The translations under genes were made by a program, and so were the position numbers. The notes beneath the pieces were generated by a model that made no database searches, was not told the DNA's origin, and saw nothing but the letters and a program-made list of their open reading frames with translations. From Gaiellaceae bacterium (GTDB lineage: Bacteria; Actinomycetota; Thermoleophilia; Gaiellales; Gaiellaceae), in contig BPGK01000001.1 in the NCBI GenBank assembly GCA_026002995.1, positions 186,001 to 250,000 of the forward strand: a DNA stretch of 64,000 nt, read 5' to 3'. Positions 25,166 through 32,643 of the stretch are shown here, one piece after another; the stretch's first letter is position 1, and every line of letters begins with the position of its first letter.

Positions 25166-26605
25166 TTAGCGCGCGAGGCGGAGGCGCGCGCCGATCGCCC
25201 GCCGCTCAGCGGGCAGGTAGAAGCCGAGCGGCACGAGCGCGAGCGGGTAGAGGACGACGAGGGCGAGCGCGAGCGGGAGCCCGGCGTCGACGAGCTTGCC
25301 GACCACCGCGAGCGCGATCCCCGTTCCCGCGGCCGTCAGGACGCGCCGCCACTGGTACGGCACGGGGAAGATGCGCTGCGCCCACCAGGCCATCGTGGCG
25401 AACATCGTCGCGTAGGCGGCGATCGTGGCGATCGCCGCCCCCATCATCCCGTAGGGCGGGATGAGCACGAGGTTGAGGGCGATATTGACGACGGCGGCTG
25501 CGCCGGTCACGACCCAGTTGAACTGCGTTCGCTTCGCCCGTCCGACCCCGATCGCGACGACGACGTAGCCGGCGAAGGCGACGGTGGAGAAGGCGAGCGG
25601 GCCGACGACCCGCGAGGAGGTCGCGAAGGCCGGCGCCGCGAGCCAGTCGACGATCCAGGGGGAGAGGAGCGCGAGCGCAGTCGCCACCCAGGTCGTGAAC
25701 GTCACGAGGTAGGTGAGGACGAAGGCGTACGTCCGCTTCGCCTCGCGGTCGTCCTCGATCGAGTACGCGAAGGCCGGCCAGGCGAGCCGGAACGCCGTCA
25801 GGATGAGCACCATCGCCGAGGCGATGCGCACGCCGACCGAGTAGAGCCCCACCTCGCGGACGTCGGCGAGCTGCCCGAGGAAGAGTCGATCCGAGAAGTT
25901 CGTCGTCCAGAGGAAGAGCGCCGTCGGCATGAGCGGGATGCCGAAGCGGTTCATCTCGCGTAGCAGCGACCGGTCGAACTGGAGCCCGAGCTGCTCGCGC
26001 CGATAGCCGAGGAGCACGGCGTAGACGAGGAGCGTGCCCGTGAAGTTGCCCACGATCACGCCGAGCGGGCCCTGCTCGAAGGCGACGACGAGGAGGAGCG
26101 TCGCCCCGACCGTGAGCAGGATGTTCGCGACACTGGCCGTGACGAACGCGACCGACCGCTCCTCGACGCGGAAGACCGACGAGATCTGCTCGTAGTTCAT
26201 CCCCGCCCAGAGCCCCACGAGCGCCGCCGCCACGAGCTCGGCGTCCCCCGCCGAGCCGAAGAGGAGATCGGCGAGCGGCGCCGAGACGAGGAGGCCGAGG
26301 CCGAGCCCGAGCGTCGCCATCCCCATCGTGAACCAGAACGACGTCCGCAGGACGACTCTGCGCCGCTCGGGGTCGGGGGAGTCGAAGGTGAAGCGAAAGA
26401 ACGCGCTGTGGATTCCCAAGCGGAGGACGATCCCGATGACCGTGGTCAGGGCGATGAGCGTCTCGACCTTCCCGTAGTCGGACGGCGTCAGGTACCGCGT
26501 GTAGAGCGGCAGCAGCAGGACGGCGAGGATCCGCGAGATCAGGCCGCCGAGGCCGTAGATCGCGGAGTGCTTGCCGAGCCGTCGGAGCTCCGCGCCCAGA
26601 GCCAT
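25166..26605 (-). CDS. Polysaccharide flippase (Wzx/MATE-like)
   Basis: This 479-residue integral membrane protein of the oligosaccharide-flippase family has about 14 hydrophobic helices. The N-terminus KHSAIYGLGGLISRILAVLL and the following YTRYLTPSDYGKVETLIAL are typical Wzx-like segments, and IPPYGMMGAAIATIAAYATM near residue 400 matches the second-half signature. Such proteins move undecaprenyl-linked repeat units across the membrane. It starts at ATG 26605, sharing TGATG with the upstream glycosyltransferase gene, so these two and the deacetylase-like gene at 27543 form a tight three-gene unit. Substrate cannot be assigned. Confidence 0.88.
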   Translation of the reverse strand: MALGAELRRLGKHSAIYGLGGLISRILAVLLLPLYTRYLTPSDYGKVETLIALTTVIGIVLRLGIHSAFFRFTFDSPDPERRRVVLRTSFWFTMGMATLGLGLGLLVSAPLADLLFGSAGDAELVAAALVGLWAGMNYEQISSVFRVEERSVAFVTASVANILLTVGATLLLVVAFEQGPLGVIVGNFTGTLLVYAVLLGYRREQLGLQFDRSLLREMNRFGIPLMPTALFLWTTNFSDRLFLGQLADVREVGLYSVGVRIASAMVLILTAFRLAWPAFAYSIEDDREAKRTYAFVLTYLVTFTTWVATALALLSPWIVDWLAAPAFATSSRVVGPLAFSTVAFAGYVVVAIGVGRAKRTQFNWVVTGAAAVVNIALNLVLIPPYGMMGAAIATIAAYATMFATMAWWAQRIFPVPYQWRRVLTAAGTGIALAVVGKLVDAGLPLALALVVLYPLALVPLGFYLPAERRAIGARLRLAR

Positions 26606-27546
26606 CACAGGCGAGCGTAGAGGTCGAGCAGGCGATCGGCGACGCGCTCGAGGTCGTGGACGCGTTCCGCGTACGCGCGCGAGGCCTCGCCGATCCGCCG
26701 TCGCTCGGCGGCCGAGGCCACGAGCGGCTCGAGCGTGGCGCGGAGGTCGTCCTTCGTCGTCGAGACGATGGGCACGCGCATGCCGAACGCCTCTTCCGTG
26801 CGCCGCACGCCCTCCTCGTGCAGGTAGCCGACCACGGGTTTGCCGAGCGCCAGGCACTCGATCGCGAAGAGCCCGTACCAGCCCGAGTTGAGCTGGTCGA
26901 CGACGATGTCGGCCTGCCGGTAGCGCTCGAAGGCCTCGTCGTGGCGGAGGCCCTCGACGAGGACGAGGTCGGCGGCGAGCCCCTCGCAGGCCGCGATCAC
27001 GTGCTCGGTGCCCTTGCGGCGTCGCGAGGAGGGCGCGTGCAGGATCACGGGTCGCTCGCGGTCGCCGGGGTAGGCGGGCTCGATCGCGCGCACGTCGATT
27101 CCGGGCGGGAGCACCTCCGCCTCGGGAACCCAGCGGAGCGCGTCGTAGGAGCCGACGAGCTGCGCTCCGGCCTTCCGGCCAGGAGCGAGCTCCTCGGGCG
27201 ACTTGCCGCGGATGTCCGAGCCGAGGTAGTGCATGACGGAGCGCTTCCCGAAGAGCGAAAGCAGCGGATACTGCAGCGACTGCGGGACGAGCGTGAGCCC
27301 GAAGTAGAAGTGGAAGATGTCCGTCCGCGGGAGGAGCCGGGCAAGCGCGCGCCAGGCCGCGAGCTGGCGCCGGGCGAATCCTCCTCTGCGGTCGAGCGAC
27401 CAGTCGGCTTCAGGGTGCAGCGGGTAGCGGTTGAAGACGACGAGCCGCGCCTCGACGCCCCGGCGCCGGAGCGCCTGCACGTGCGACCACGGGACCCCGG
27501 CGGTGTTCACGGGGCAGTGGACGACCCGGAGCGGCCGTCCGCTCAC
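26605..27546 (-). CDS. GT-B fold glycosyltransferase (GT4-like)
   Basis: This glycosyltransferase has 313 residues. The N-terminus RPLRVVHCPVNTAGVPWSHV and FHFYFGLTLVP fit the acceptor domain of a GT-B enzyme. The C-terminal half has VILHAPSSRRRKGTEHVIAA, ADIVVDQLNSGWYGLFAIECLALGKPVVGY (key part WYGLFAIECLALGKPVV, about 222-238), with the family E(x)7E-type donor-site motif, here with one Glu in IECLALGKP. It lies between a flippase gene (TGATG overlap) and a polysaccharide deacetylase-like gene (GTGA overlap), consistent with building a repeat unit on a lipid carrier. GTG 27546 is chosen from this overlap. Sugar specificity is unknown. Confidence 0.84.
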   Translation of the reverse strand: MSGRPLRVVHCPVNTAGVPWSHVQALRRRGVEARLVVFNRYPLHPEADWSLDRRGGFARRQLAAWRALARLLPRTDIFHFYFGLTLVPQSLQYPLLSLFGKRSVMHYLGSDIRGKSPEELAPGRKAGAQLVGSYDALRWVPEAEVLPPGIDVRAIEPAYPGDRERPVILHAPSSRRRKGTEHVIAACEGLAADLVLVEGLRHDEAFERYRQADIVVDQLNSGWYGLFAIECLALGKPVVGYLHEEGVRRTEEAFGMRVPIVSTTKDDLRATLEPLVASAAERRRIGEASRAYAERVHDLERVADRLLDLYARL

Positions 27547-28184
27547 TCGAGGTGGATGCCGTCCGCAGCGAGCTGCTCGAGGCGCCGCTCGCTCTCGGCG
27601 GCGACCATCGCCCGCATCGTCTGACCCATCGTCGTCCCCGGGTAGACCCAGATCTCGGGGTGGACGAGCACCTGCAACCAAGGGAACGCCCCCGCGCGGA
27701 GCTCCTCGTGCGGGCAGCCCGCCCGCCAGCGCTGGTTCGAGTCGGAGCGGTAGGTCTGGGGGGAGAAGTACGGCTCCGCGTAGACGTTGATCGCCCCGTC
27801 GAGCGGCTCGGACATCGTCGCCGGGTCGGGGTTGTGCCAGGAGACGACGCGGTCGAAGCGCTCGTCGAGCTCCACGTTCGGGTAGACGGCGTGGAGGCCG
27901 ACGGCGTGGCCGAGCTCCCGGAGGCGCTCGATCGCGGCCACCCCCTCCGAGGAGGCGAGGTTGTAGAAGACGGACTCCGTCATGAGCAGGTAGGTCGTCG
28001 TGACCCCGAGCTCCGCTTCGAGCCCCGCCATCGTGAGCGCCGCGTCGAGCGAGAGGTCGACGTCGTGGCGGAGGAAGAGGTCACCGCGCGTCGGGGCCTC
28101 GCCGAAGGTGCGGAAGCGGTAGCCGCCCGCGCGCGCGGCTGCCAGGAGCTCGCGGTAGTGATCGAGGTCGAACCCGCAGCTCAC
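27543..28184 (-). CDS. Polysaccharide deacetylase-like (NodB-fold) protein
   Basis: This 213-residue protein is related to the NodB/carbohydrate esterase 4 fold often found in surface-glycan loci. LFLRHDVDLSLDAALTMAGLE (key RHDVDLSLDAA, about residues 38-48) holds the Asp-Asp-type metal and catalytic region, followed by TTYLLM, LGHAVGLHAVYPN (His-containing motif 2-like) and VVSWHNPDP. The classical HxxxH metal pair of NodB is reduced here, so activity may differ from amide deacetylation. GTG 28184 starts the protein directly before the first strand. Its stop overlaps the glycosyltransferase start. Related proteins are annotated as deacetylases, but few are characterised. Confidence 0.72.
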   Translation of the reverse strand: MSCGFDLDHYRELLAAARAGGYRFRTFGEAPTRGDLFLRHDVDLSLDAALTMAGLEAELGVTTTYLLMTESVFYNLASSEGVAAIERLRELGHAVGLHAVYPNVELDERFDRVVSWHNPDPATMSEPLDGAINVYAEPYFSPQTYRSDSNQRWRAGCPHEELRAGAFPWLQVLVHPEIWVYPGTTMGQTMRAMVAAESERRLEQLAADGIHLE

Positions 28185-28236
28185 AGCGCAGGCTCCAAGA
28201 CGCGCTCTCTGCTCACGGGCGCCGATGCTAGCCGCG

Positions 28237-28647
28237 TTAGCGGGTGACGCCGCCGGCCGGGAGGAGCCACGGCGACAGGCGTTGCCAGCGGTCGATCTCG
28301 CATCCGTTGGCGCGCGTGAAGGTCGTCCAGATCCGCGTGCCCTTCACCGTGCCCACCACGCGCGCTACCTGCGGGCCGCCGTAGATCTCCGTGCACGCCA
28401 TGTCGGGTGGCACGGGCGCGAAGAGCTTCGGCCCGCCGGCTGCGAGCCTGGCGCAGGCGCGGGCAGGCCGTGGGAGCGTGCCGCGCGCAGGGTCGCAGCG
28501 GAGCGTCCAGACGATGGGCGTGCTCGTGCCGCGCCCGTTCTCCCAGAACGTGATCCGCAGCGAGGTCGTCGTCGAGGCCGACGCCGAGCCGCCCGCGCAC
28601 GCGGCCAGGGCCACGATCGCGGCGAGCGAGGCGATGAGCGAGCGCAC
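28237..28647 (-). CDS. SSI-like (subtilisin inhibitor family) lipoprotein
   Basis: This is a 136-residue lipoprotein. The signal peptide VRSLIASLAAIVALAAC ends in an LAAC lipobox with Cys 17 as the lipid-modified residue. The mature part resembles the Streptomyces subtilisin inhibitor family: TFWENGRG near the N-terminus, WTLRCDPARGTLPRPARAC with the first disulfide pair, then MACTEIYGGPQVARVVGTVKG (key MACTEIYGG), and NGCEIDRW near the end. SSI proteins block secreted serine proteases; the P1-bearing loop (around PPDMACTEIY) is present. GTG 28647 gives a standard signal peptide; ATG 28668 is possible and adds seven residues. It is divergent from the GT87 gene. A membrane-bound inhibitor or a fold-only relative are both possible. 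Confidence 0.78.
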   Translation of the reverse strand: MRSLIASLAAIVALAACAGGSASASTTTSLRITFWENGRGTSTPIVWTLRCDPARGTLPRPARACARLAAGGPKLFAPVPPDMACTEIYGGPQVARVVGTVKGTRIWTTFTRANGCEIDRWQRLSPWLLPAGGVTR

Positions 28648-28679
28648 GCCTTCAGGGTACCCCCGCATACTGTGCGACT

Positions 28680-29873
28680 GTGCGAAGCGCCGAGCGCCGC
28701 CGGGCGCCTCTCGTCGTCGCGGTGGTCGTCGCCGCGCTGATCGTGCTGCCGCTCGGCGCTCGCGCTCTCGAGCCGCATCTCACACGTGACACGCTCTGGG
28801 CGAATGCGCTCGCGTCCCTCGGAGGGACGATGAAGCCCGGGGACTTCGGCTACGTGTTCCTCGTCGCGGGTGACGACGTGCTCGCGGGGCGGAGCCCGTA
28901 CATGGACGCAGAAGAGTTCGAGGGCCCGCCGCAGGCGCCGTACGCCTACCCACCGGTGCTCGCGATTCTCATCACGCCGCTCTCCGCTCTGCCCGAGACC
29001 ATGAACGGGACGTTCCTGCCCGGCGTGCTCTTCAGCCTGCTCCTGCTCGCGGCGATGGTCGGCGGCCTCCGCCTCCTCGACGTGCGCGACTGGCGCTGCT
29101 ACCCCGTGGCGCTGCTCGCTCCGGTCACGCTCGAGGCGATCGAGTACGGAGCCATCGGGCCGTTCCTCGTCCTCCTCGTCGCGCTCGCCTGGCGCTACCG
29201 CGACCTCCCCCGGGCTGCGGGCGCCGCGACCGGAGGGCTGGTCGTGCTCAAGCTGTTCCTCTGGCCGCTCGTCGTCTGGCTCGCGTTCACGCAGCGGCTG
29301 CGCGCCGCCGTGACCGCCGCGCTCTTCGTCGGCGCTCTCGGTCTCGCCTCCTGGGTCGTCATCGCCTTCCGAGGCTTCCTCGAGTACCCGCGGCTCCTGC
29401 GCCGGCTCGTGGATGTCGAGGCGGAGCAGTCGTACTCGGCGTTCGCGCTCCTTCGCGCGCTGGATGTTCCTGAGCTCGCTGCGCGCGTCTTCGTGCTCGT
29501 CGGGGGGGTTGCGCTCCTCGGTCTCGCCTGGCGTGCAGCACGGGACGAGCGGAGGCGGAGACTCGACCGTGACCGCGTCTCGTTCGGCCTCGCGCTCGCC
29601 GCAGCGCTCGTGCTCACACCCATTCTGTGGCTGCACTACCTCGTTCTCCTCTTCGTTCCCATCGCTCTCGCGCGCCCGCGCCTCTCGTGGGTCTGGTTCG
29701 TGCCGCTCGCGATGAGCGTCCTCGAGTGGCGCGACTGGTACCGCGGGTGGCCGCGGGGCGAGCTCGACTCGCTCCTGAGCGTCGCGATCGTGTCGGCGCT
29801 CGTGCTCGTGGTGTCGTTGTGGTCACGTCCCGCAGCTGCCACGGGCGAGCTGGGCGGTGCTGCACGTGCGTAG
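28680..29873 (+). CDS. GT87-family (DUF2029) membrane mannosyltransferase-like protein
   Basis: This 397-residue protein with about nine to ten membrane helices is of the GT-C type. The first outer loop has KPGDFGYVFLVAGDDVLAGRSPYMDA, whose DxxxY/AGRSPY pattern (about residues 60-75) is the GT87 hallmark, followed by YAYPPVLAILITPLSALP. GT87 enzymes of actinobacteria transfer mannose or related sugars from polyprenyl phosphate donors to glycans outside the membrane. Near the C-terminus, LTPILWLHYLVLL carries a conserved His-Tyr pair. GTG 28680 is 9-10 bases after no clear ribosome-binding site. An epimerase and an aminotransferase gene follow on the same strand within ten bases. Confidence 0.82.
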   Translation: MRSAERRRAPLVVAVVVAALIVLPLGARALEPHLTRDTLWANALASLGGTMKPGDFGYVFLVAGDDVLAGRSPYMDAEEFEGPPQAPYAYPPVLAILITPLSALPETMNGTFLPGVLFSLLLLAAMVGGLRLLDVRDWRCYPVALLAPVTLEAIEYGAIGPFLVLLVALAWRYRDLPRAAGAATGGLVVLKLFLWPLVVWLAFTQRLRAAVTAALFVGALGLASWVVIAFRGFLEYPRLLRRLVDVEAEQSYSAFALLRALDVPELAARVFVLVGGVALLGLAWRAARDERRRRLDRDRVSFGLALAAALVLTPILWLHYLVLLFVPIALARPRLSWVWFVPLAMSVLEWRDWYRGWPRGELDSLLSVAIVSALVLVVSLWSRPAAATGELGGAARA

Positions 29874-29882
29874 ACTCGATCC

Positions 29883-30857
29883 GTGGCTCTGAGCGGGAAG
29901 CGGATCGTCATCACCGGGGGCGCGGGCTTCATCGGCACGACGCTGGCACGTCGCCTCGTCGATGAGAACGACGTGATCGCGGTGGACAACCTCCACCGCA
30001 ACTCACTCGCGGGAACCGAGCTCGAGCGTCATCCGAGGTTCCGGTTCGTGCAGGCCGACGTGCTGGACGGTGCGACGCTCACCGAGCTCGTCCGCGGCGC
30101 GACCCATCTCGTGCACGCGGCCGCGATCGCCGGGGTCGACACCGTGCGCGAGAGCCCCGTGCGGACGATGCGCGTGAATCTCATCGGCACGTACAACGCG
30201 CTCGAGGCCGCGCTCGCGACGAAGGACACGATCGAGCGGGTCGTCGAGTTCTCGACGAGCGAGGTGTTCGGCACGTACGCGTACAAGGTCGACGAGGAGC
30301 ACATGACGACGCAGGGCTCGGTCGGGGAAGCGCGGTGGACGTACGCCGTCTCGAAGCTCGCTGGGGAGCACATGGCGCACGCCTACCACGACGAGCTCGG
30401 TCTGCCGACAGTGTCGGTGCGCCCGTTCAACGTCTATGGGCCGGGCCAGATCGGTGGCGGGGCGATCCGCGCCTTCATCGAGACCGCCCTCGCCGGGCGC
30501 GACCTCGTCATCCACGGCGACGGGTCGCAGATCCGCGCCTGGTGCTACGTGGACGACATGGTCGACGCTCTCCTCCTCGTCCTCGAGCACCCAAACGCCG
30601 TCGGCGAGAGCTTCAACATCGGCAACGCCCGTTCGGCGGTGACGATCTACGATCTCGCGCAGCGGATCAAGCGCCTGACCGGCTGTCCCGGCGAGCTCGT
30701 CTTCGCGCCGCTCCACTACACCGACGTCGAGCTGCGCGTCCCCAACGTCGAGAAGGCGCGCCGACTCCTCGGGTTCGAGGCGAAGGTCGAGCTTGACGAC
30801 GGGATCCAGCGCACGATCGCGTGGTACCGGGAGAAGCTGAAGGCTGCGGGCTCGTGA
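29883..30857 (+). CDS. NAD-dependent nucleotide-sugar epimerase/dehydratase
   Basis: This 324-residue extended SDR has a Rossmann motif TGGAGFIG at 11-18 and AVDNL for NAD ribose binding. The catalytic set is STSEVFG (about 124-130), Tyr 154 and Lys 158 in YAVSKLAGEH, and RPFNVYGPGQ. The acidic-basic C-terminal domain ends with VPNVEKARRLLGFEAKVELDDG. The overall pattern is close to GalE/UDP-glucuronate-type epimerases and dTDP-glucose dehydratase relatives of glycan loci. GTG 29883 is the start. Its stop overlaps the following aminotransferase start (GTGA at 30854-30857), so it probably feeds a keto- or epimerised sugar nucleotide to that enzyme. The exact reaction cannot be fixed from sequence. 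Confidence 0.88.
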   Translation: MALSGKRIVITGGAGFIGTTLARRLVDENDVIAVDNLHRNSLAGTELERHPRFRFVQADVLDGATLTELVRGATHLVHAAAIAGVDTVRESPVRTMRVNLIGTYNALEAALATKDTIERVVEFSTSEVFGTYAYKVDEEHMTTQGSVGEARWTYAVSKLAGEHMAHAYHDELGLPTVSVRPFNVYGPGQIGGGAIRAFIETALAGRDLVIHGDGSQIRAWCYVDDMVDALLLVLEHPNAVGESFNIGNARSAVTIYDLAQRIKRLTGCPGELVFAPLHYTDVELRVPNVEKARRLLGFEAKVELDDGIQRTIAWYREKLKAAGS

Positions 30858-31918
30858 GCGAGCCCATCCGGCTCGCGCGTCCGGACGTCGGCGACCGAGA
30901 GCTCGCGGCGGTCGCCGAGGTCGTCGCGAGCGGCCAGCTCACGATGGGGCCGAAGGTCGCCGAGTTCGAGGAAGCGATCGCGCGTGCGGTCGGCACGGCG
31001 CATGCGGCTGCGGTCTCGTCGGGAACGGCGGCGCTCCACCTCGCCCTCCTCGCGCTCGAGGTCGGGCCCGGCGACGAGGTGATCGTCCCGGCGTACACGT
31101 TCCCGGCGACCGCCAACGCTGTCGCGCTCTGCGGGGCCCGCGCGGTGCTCGTGGACGTCGATCCGGACACCTTCCTCCTCGAGCCGGGCGCCGTTGCGGC
31201 TGCGGTGACCCCGCGCACGCGCGCCGTCGTCGCGGTACACCTGTTCGGGCGGCCGGTGGGGTGGGAGGCGCTGCAGACGGCGGTGCCGCAGGACGTCCTC
31301 CTCGTCGAGGACGCCGCCGGCGCGCTCGGGGCTCGCTACCGCGGCACGCCGTGCGGGGCGCTCGGCGTTGCGGGCTGTCTCTCCTTTCACCCTCGCAAGA
31401 TCGTCACCACCGGCGAGGGCGGCGCGGTCACGACAGACGAGGCCGCCCTCGACGCCGCTGTGCGCCGGCTGCGGCATCACGGGTGGGAGACGCTCGGCGA
31501 CATGCCGTCTCCTGGCTTCAACTACCGCATCCCCGACCTCCTGTGCGCGATCGGGATCCCGCAGCTCGAGCGGCTCGAGGAGCTCCTGCGCGCGCGCGAG
31601 CGGGTGGCGGCCTGGTACACGGAGCGGCTCGAGGACCGCGTCCTCACGCCCCGCGCAGACGAAGGGGATCGCCACGGCTGGCAGGCCTACGTCGTCCAGC
31701 TCGAGCGCCGCGACGAGGCGCTCGAGGCGCTCCGCGCCGCGGGGATCGAGGCCCAGATCGGGACGTGGGCGCTCCACCGGCTCGCGCCCTACCGCGAGCA
31801 GGGCTCGTTCCCGGGTGCCGACCGGGCGTTCGCGCGGGCGCTCGCGCTCCCGTTCGCGACGACGACGACCGAGGCCGAGGTCGAGCGGATCGTGAGCGTG
31901 CTCGCGCGCTACGCGTGA
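30854..31918 (+). CDS. DegT/DnrJ/EryC1/StrS-family aminotransferase
   Basis: This 354-residue PLP-dependent sugar aminotransferase is the second in the window and is clearly different from the one at 7312. VEDAAGALGA holds the PLP-binding Asp (residue 153), and SFHPRKIVTTGEGG holds the Schiff-base Lys (residue 182). The N-terminal half has VSSGTAALHLAL for phosphate binding and VPAYTFPATANAV. Its GTG 30854 overlaps the epimerase stop, coupling ketosugar formation to amination. The likely job is making an amino-deoxy sugar nucleotide for the local glycan. A palindromic REP-like element lies six bases after its stop at 31924-31951 and may act as a transcript end. Confidence 0.9.
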   Translation: MSEPIRLARPDVGDRELAAVAEVVASGQLTMGPKVAEFEEAIARAVGTAHAAAVSSGTAALHLALLALEVGPGDEVIVPAYTFPATANAVALCGARAVLVDVDPDTFLLEPGAVAAAVTPRTRAVVAVHLFGRPVGWEALQTAVPQDVLLVEDAAGALGARYRGTPCGALGVAGCLSFHPRKIVTTGEGGAVTTDEAALDAAVRRLRHHGWETLGDMPSPGFNYRIPDLLCAIGIPQLERLEELLRARERVAAWYTERLEDRVLTPRADEGDRHGWQAYVVQLERRDEALEALRAAGIEAQIGTWALHRLAPYREQGSFPGADRAFARALALPFATTTTEAEVERIVSVLARYA

Positions 31919-31923
31919 GCGAC

Positions 31924-31951
31924 GGTGCCTGGCACCTCGGTGCCAGGCACC
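31924..31951. repeat. Perfect 28-base palindrome (GGTGCCTGGCACC family)
   Basis: Two 13-base arms, GGTGCCTGGCACC at 31924-31936 and GGTGCCAGGCACC at 31939-31951, are exact reverse complements separated by TC. Each arm is itself almost self-complementary. A related short element, GGTGTCAGACACC, lies at 41341. It sits between the aminotransferase stop and the tetR promoter and could also fold as a strong hairpin without a T-run. Confidence 0.7.
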
Positions 31952-31964
31952 GGGCGTTGCGGGC

Positions 31965-31993
31965 TTGACAAACGCGAGCTAGTGAGTTATCAA
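31965..31993 (+). promoter_or_regulatory. Putative promoter of the tetR gene
   Basis: A consensus -35 TTGACA is at 31965-31970. About 16-17 bases later, TTATCA/TATCAA at 31987-31993 can serve as a -10 element. The stretch is much more AT-rich than its surroundings. The -10 region is covered by the palindromic operator at 31981-31998, so repressor binding would block RNA polymerase. The match at -10 is weak and the call rests largely on the perfect -35 and on placement. Confidence 0.55.
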
Positions 31994-31998
31994 TCACT
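31981..31998. promoter_or_regulatory. Operator 1 (likely TetR binding site) upstream of tetR
   Basis: An 18-base imperfect palindrome, AGTGAGTTATCAATCACT, has seven of nine half-site positions matched (GTGA...TCAC core). It overlaps the -10 of the tetR promoter and ends five bases before the ATG. An 18-base site matching at 15 positions occurs before the transporter gene at 32602-32619, which is the main reason to call it an operator of the adjacent regulator. Confidence 0.65.
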
Positions 31999-32003
31999 TC
32001 AAT

Positions 32004-32573
32004 ATGACGACAGCGACGAGACAGACGGCAGACGAACGGCGCGAGGCGGTCCTCGAGGCCGCCGGCCGCGAGTTCGCGAAGCACGGTTTCCACGGGGCGT
32101 CCACGGACGCGATCGCGCGGAGCGCCGGCATCTCGCAGCCGTACCTCTTTCGCCTCTTCGGATCGAAGAAGGAGCTCTACATCGCATCCGTCCGGCGCTG
32201 CTTCCGGCGGACGCTCGAGGCGATGCAGGCGGCGGCCGAGGGGCTGCGGGGCGACCAGGCGCTCCAGGCCATCGGCGACGCGTACGCGCGCCTCCTGGCC
32301 GAAGACCCGAGCATGCTCCAGGCGCAGCTGCAGGCGTGGGCCGCGGCGCTCGACGACGAGGACGTCCGGGCGGCGGCACGCGACGCGTTCGGGGACATCT
32401 ACGCGTACACGGAACGGGTGTCCGGAGCCACGCCGCAGACGCTCGCGCGGTTCCACGCGACCGGGATGCTCCTCAACGTGATGGCGGCCATCGGCCTCCT
32501 CGGCGAGGAGATCGAGCCGTGGGGCGAGCGCCTCGTCGAGGGCTGCAGGACCGGTCACGAGTGGGCGGCGTAG
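32004..32573 (+). CDS. TetR-family transcriptional repressor
   Basis: This is a 189-residue TetR regulator. The N-terminal DNA-binding domain reads REAVLEAAGREFAKHGFHGASTDAIARSAGISQPYLFRLFGSK in essence; its helix-turn-helix is TDAIARSAGISQPYLFRLF (about 35-53), ending in the family's typical FGSKKELY. The C-terminal ligand domain is Ala/Leu-rich and helical. Two near-identical palindromes, one over its own promoter and one before the efflux gene at 32644, suggest it represses both itself and that transporter, with release by a drug-like ligand. The ATG 32004 is clear. The gene pair has AT-richer control regions than the rest of the window. Confidence 0.92.
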   Translation: MTTATRQTADERREAVLEAAGREFAKHGFHGASTDAIARSAGISQPYLFRLFGSKKELYIASVRRCFRRTLEAMQAAAEGLRGDQALQAIGDAYARLLAEDPSMLQAQLQAWAAALDDEDVRAAARDAFGDIYAYTERVSGATPQTLARFHATGMLLNVMAAIGLLGEEIEPWGERLVEGCRTGHEWAA

Positions 32574-32601
32574 GACCGATTCTCTCTTTTTTTCACCATA
32601 T

Positions 32602-32619
32602 GGTGAGTAAGCAATCACT
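32602..32619. promoter_or_regulatory. Operator 2 (likely TetR binding site) upstream of the MFS transporter gene
   Basis: GGTGAGTAAGCAATCACT matches operator 1 at 15 of 18 positions. It lies 25 bases before the transporter start and is preceded by a perfect 12-base palindrome CACCATATGGTG (32594-32605) that shares its first four bases. A ribosome-binding stretch GGGAGG then AGGAG precedes ATG 32644. A T-run at about 32587-32593 lies just after tetR, but I see no hairpin before it. Confidence 0.62.
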
Positions 32620-32643
32620 ACACAAAATACGGGAGGTCAGGAG

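Noticed and set aside
32574-32600. Intrinsic terminator after tetR
   Set aside because: There is a run of T, but I could not find a stable stem before it.
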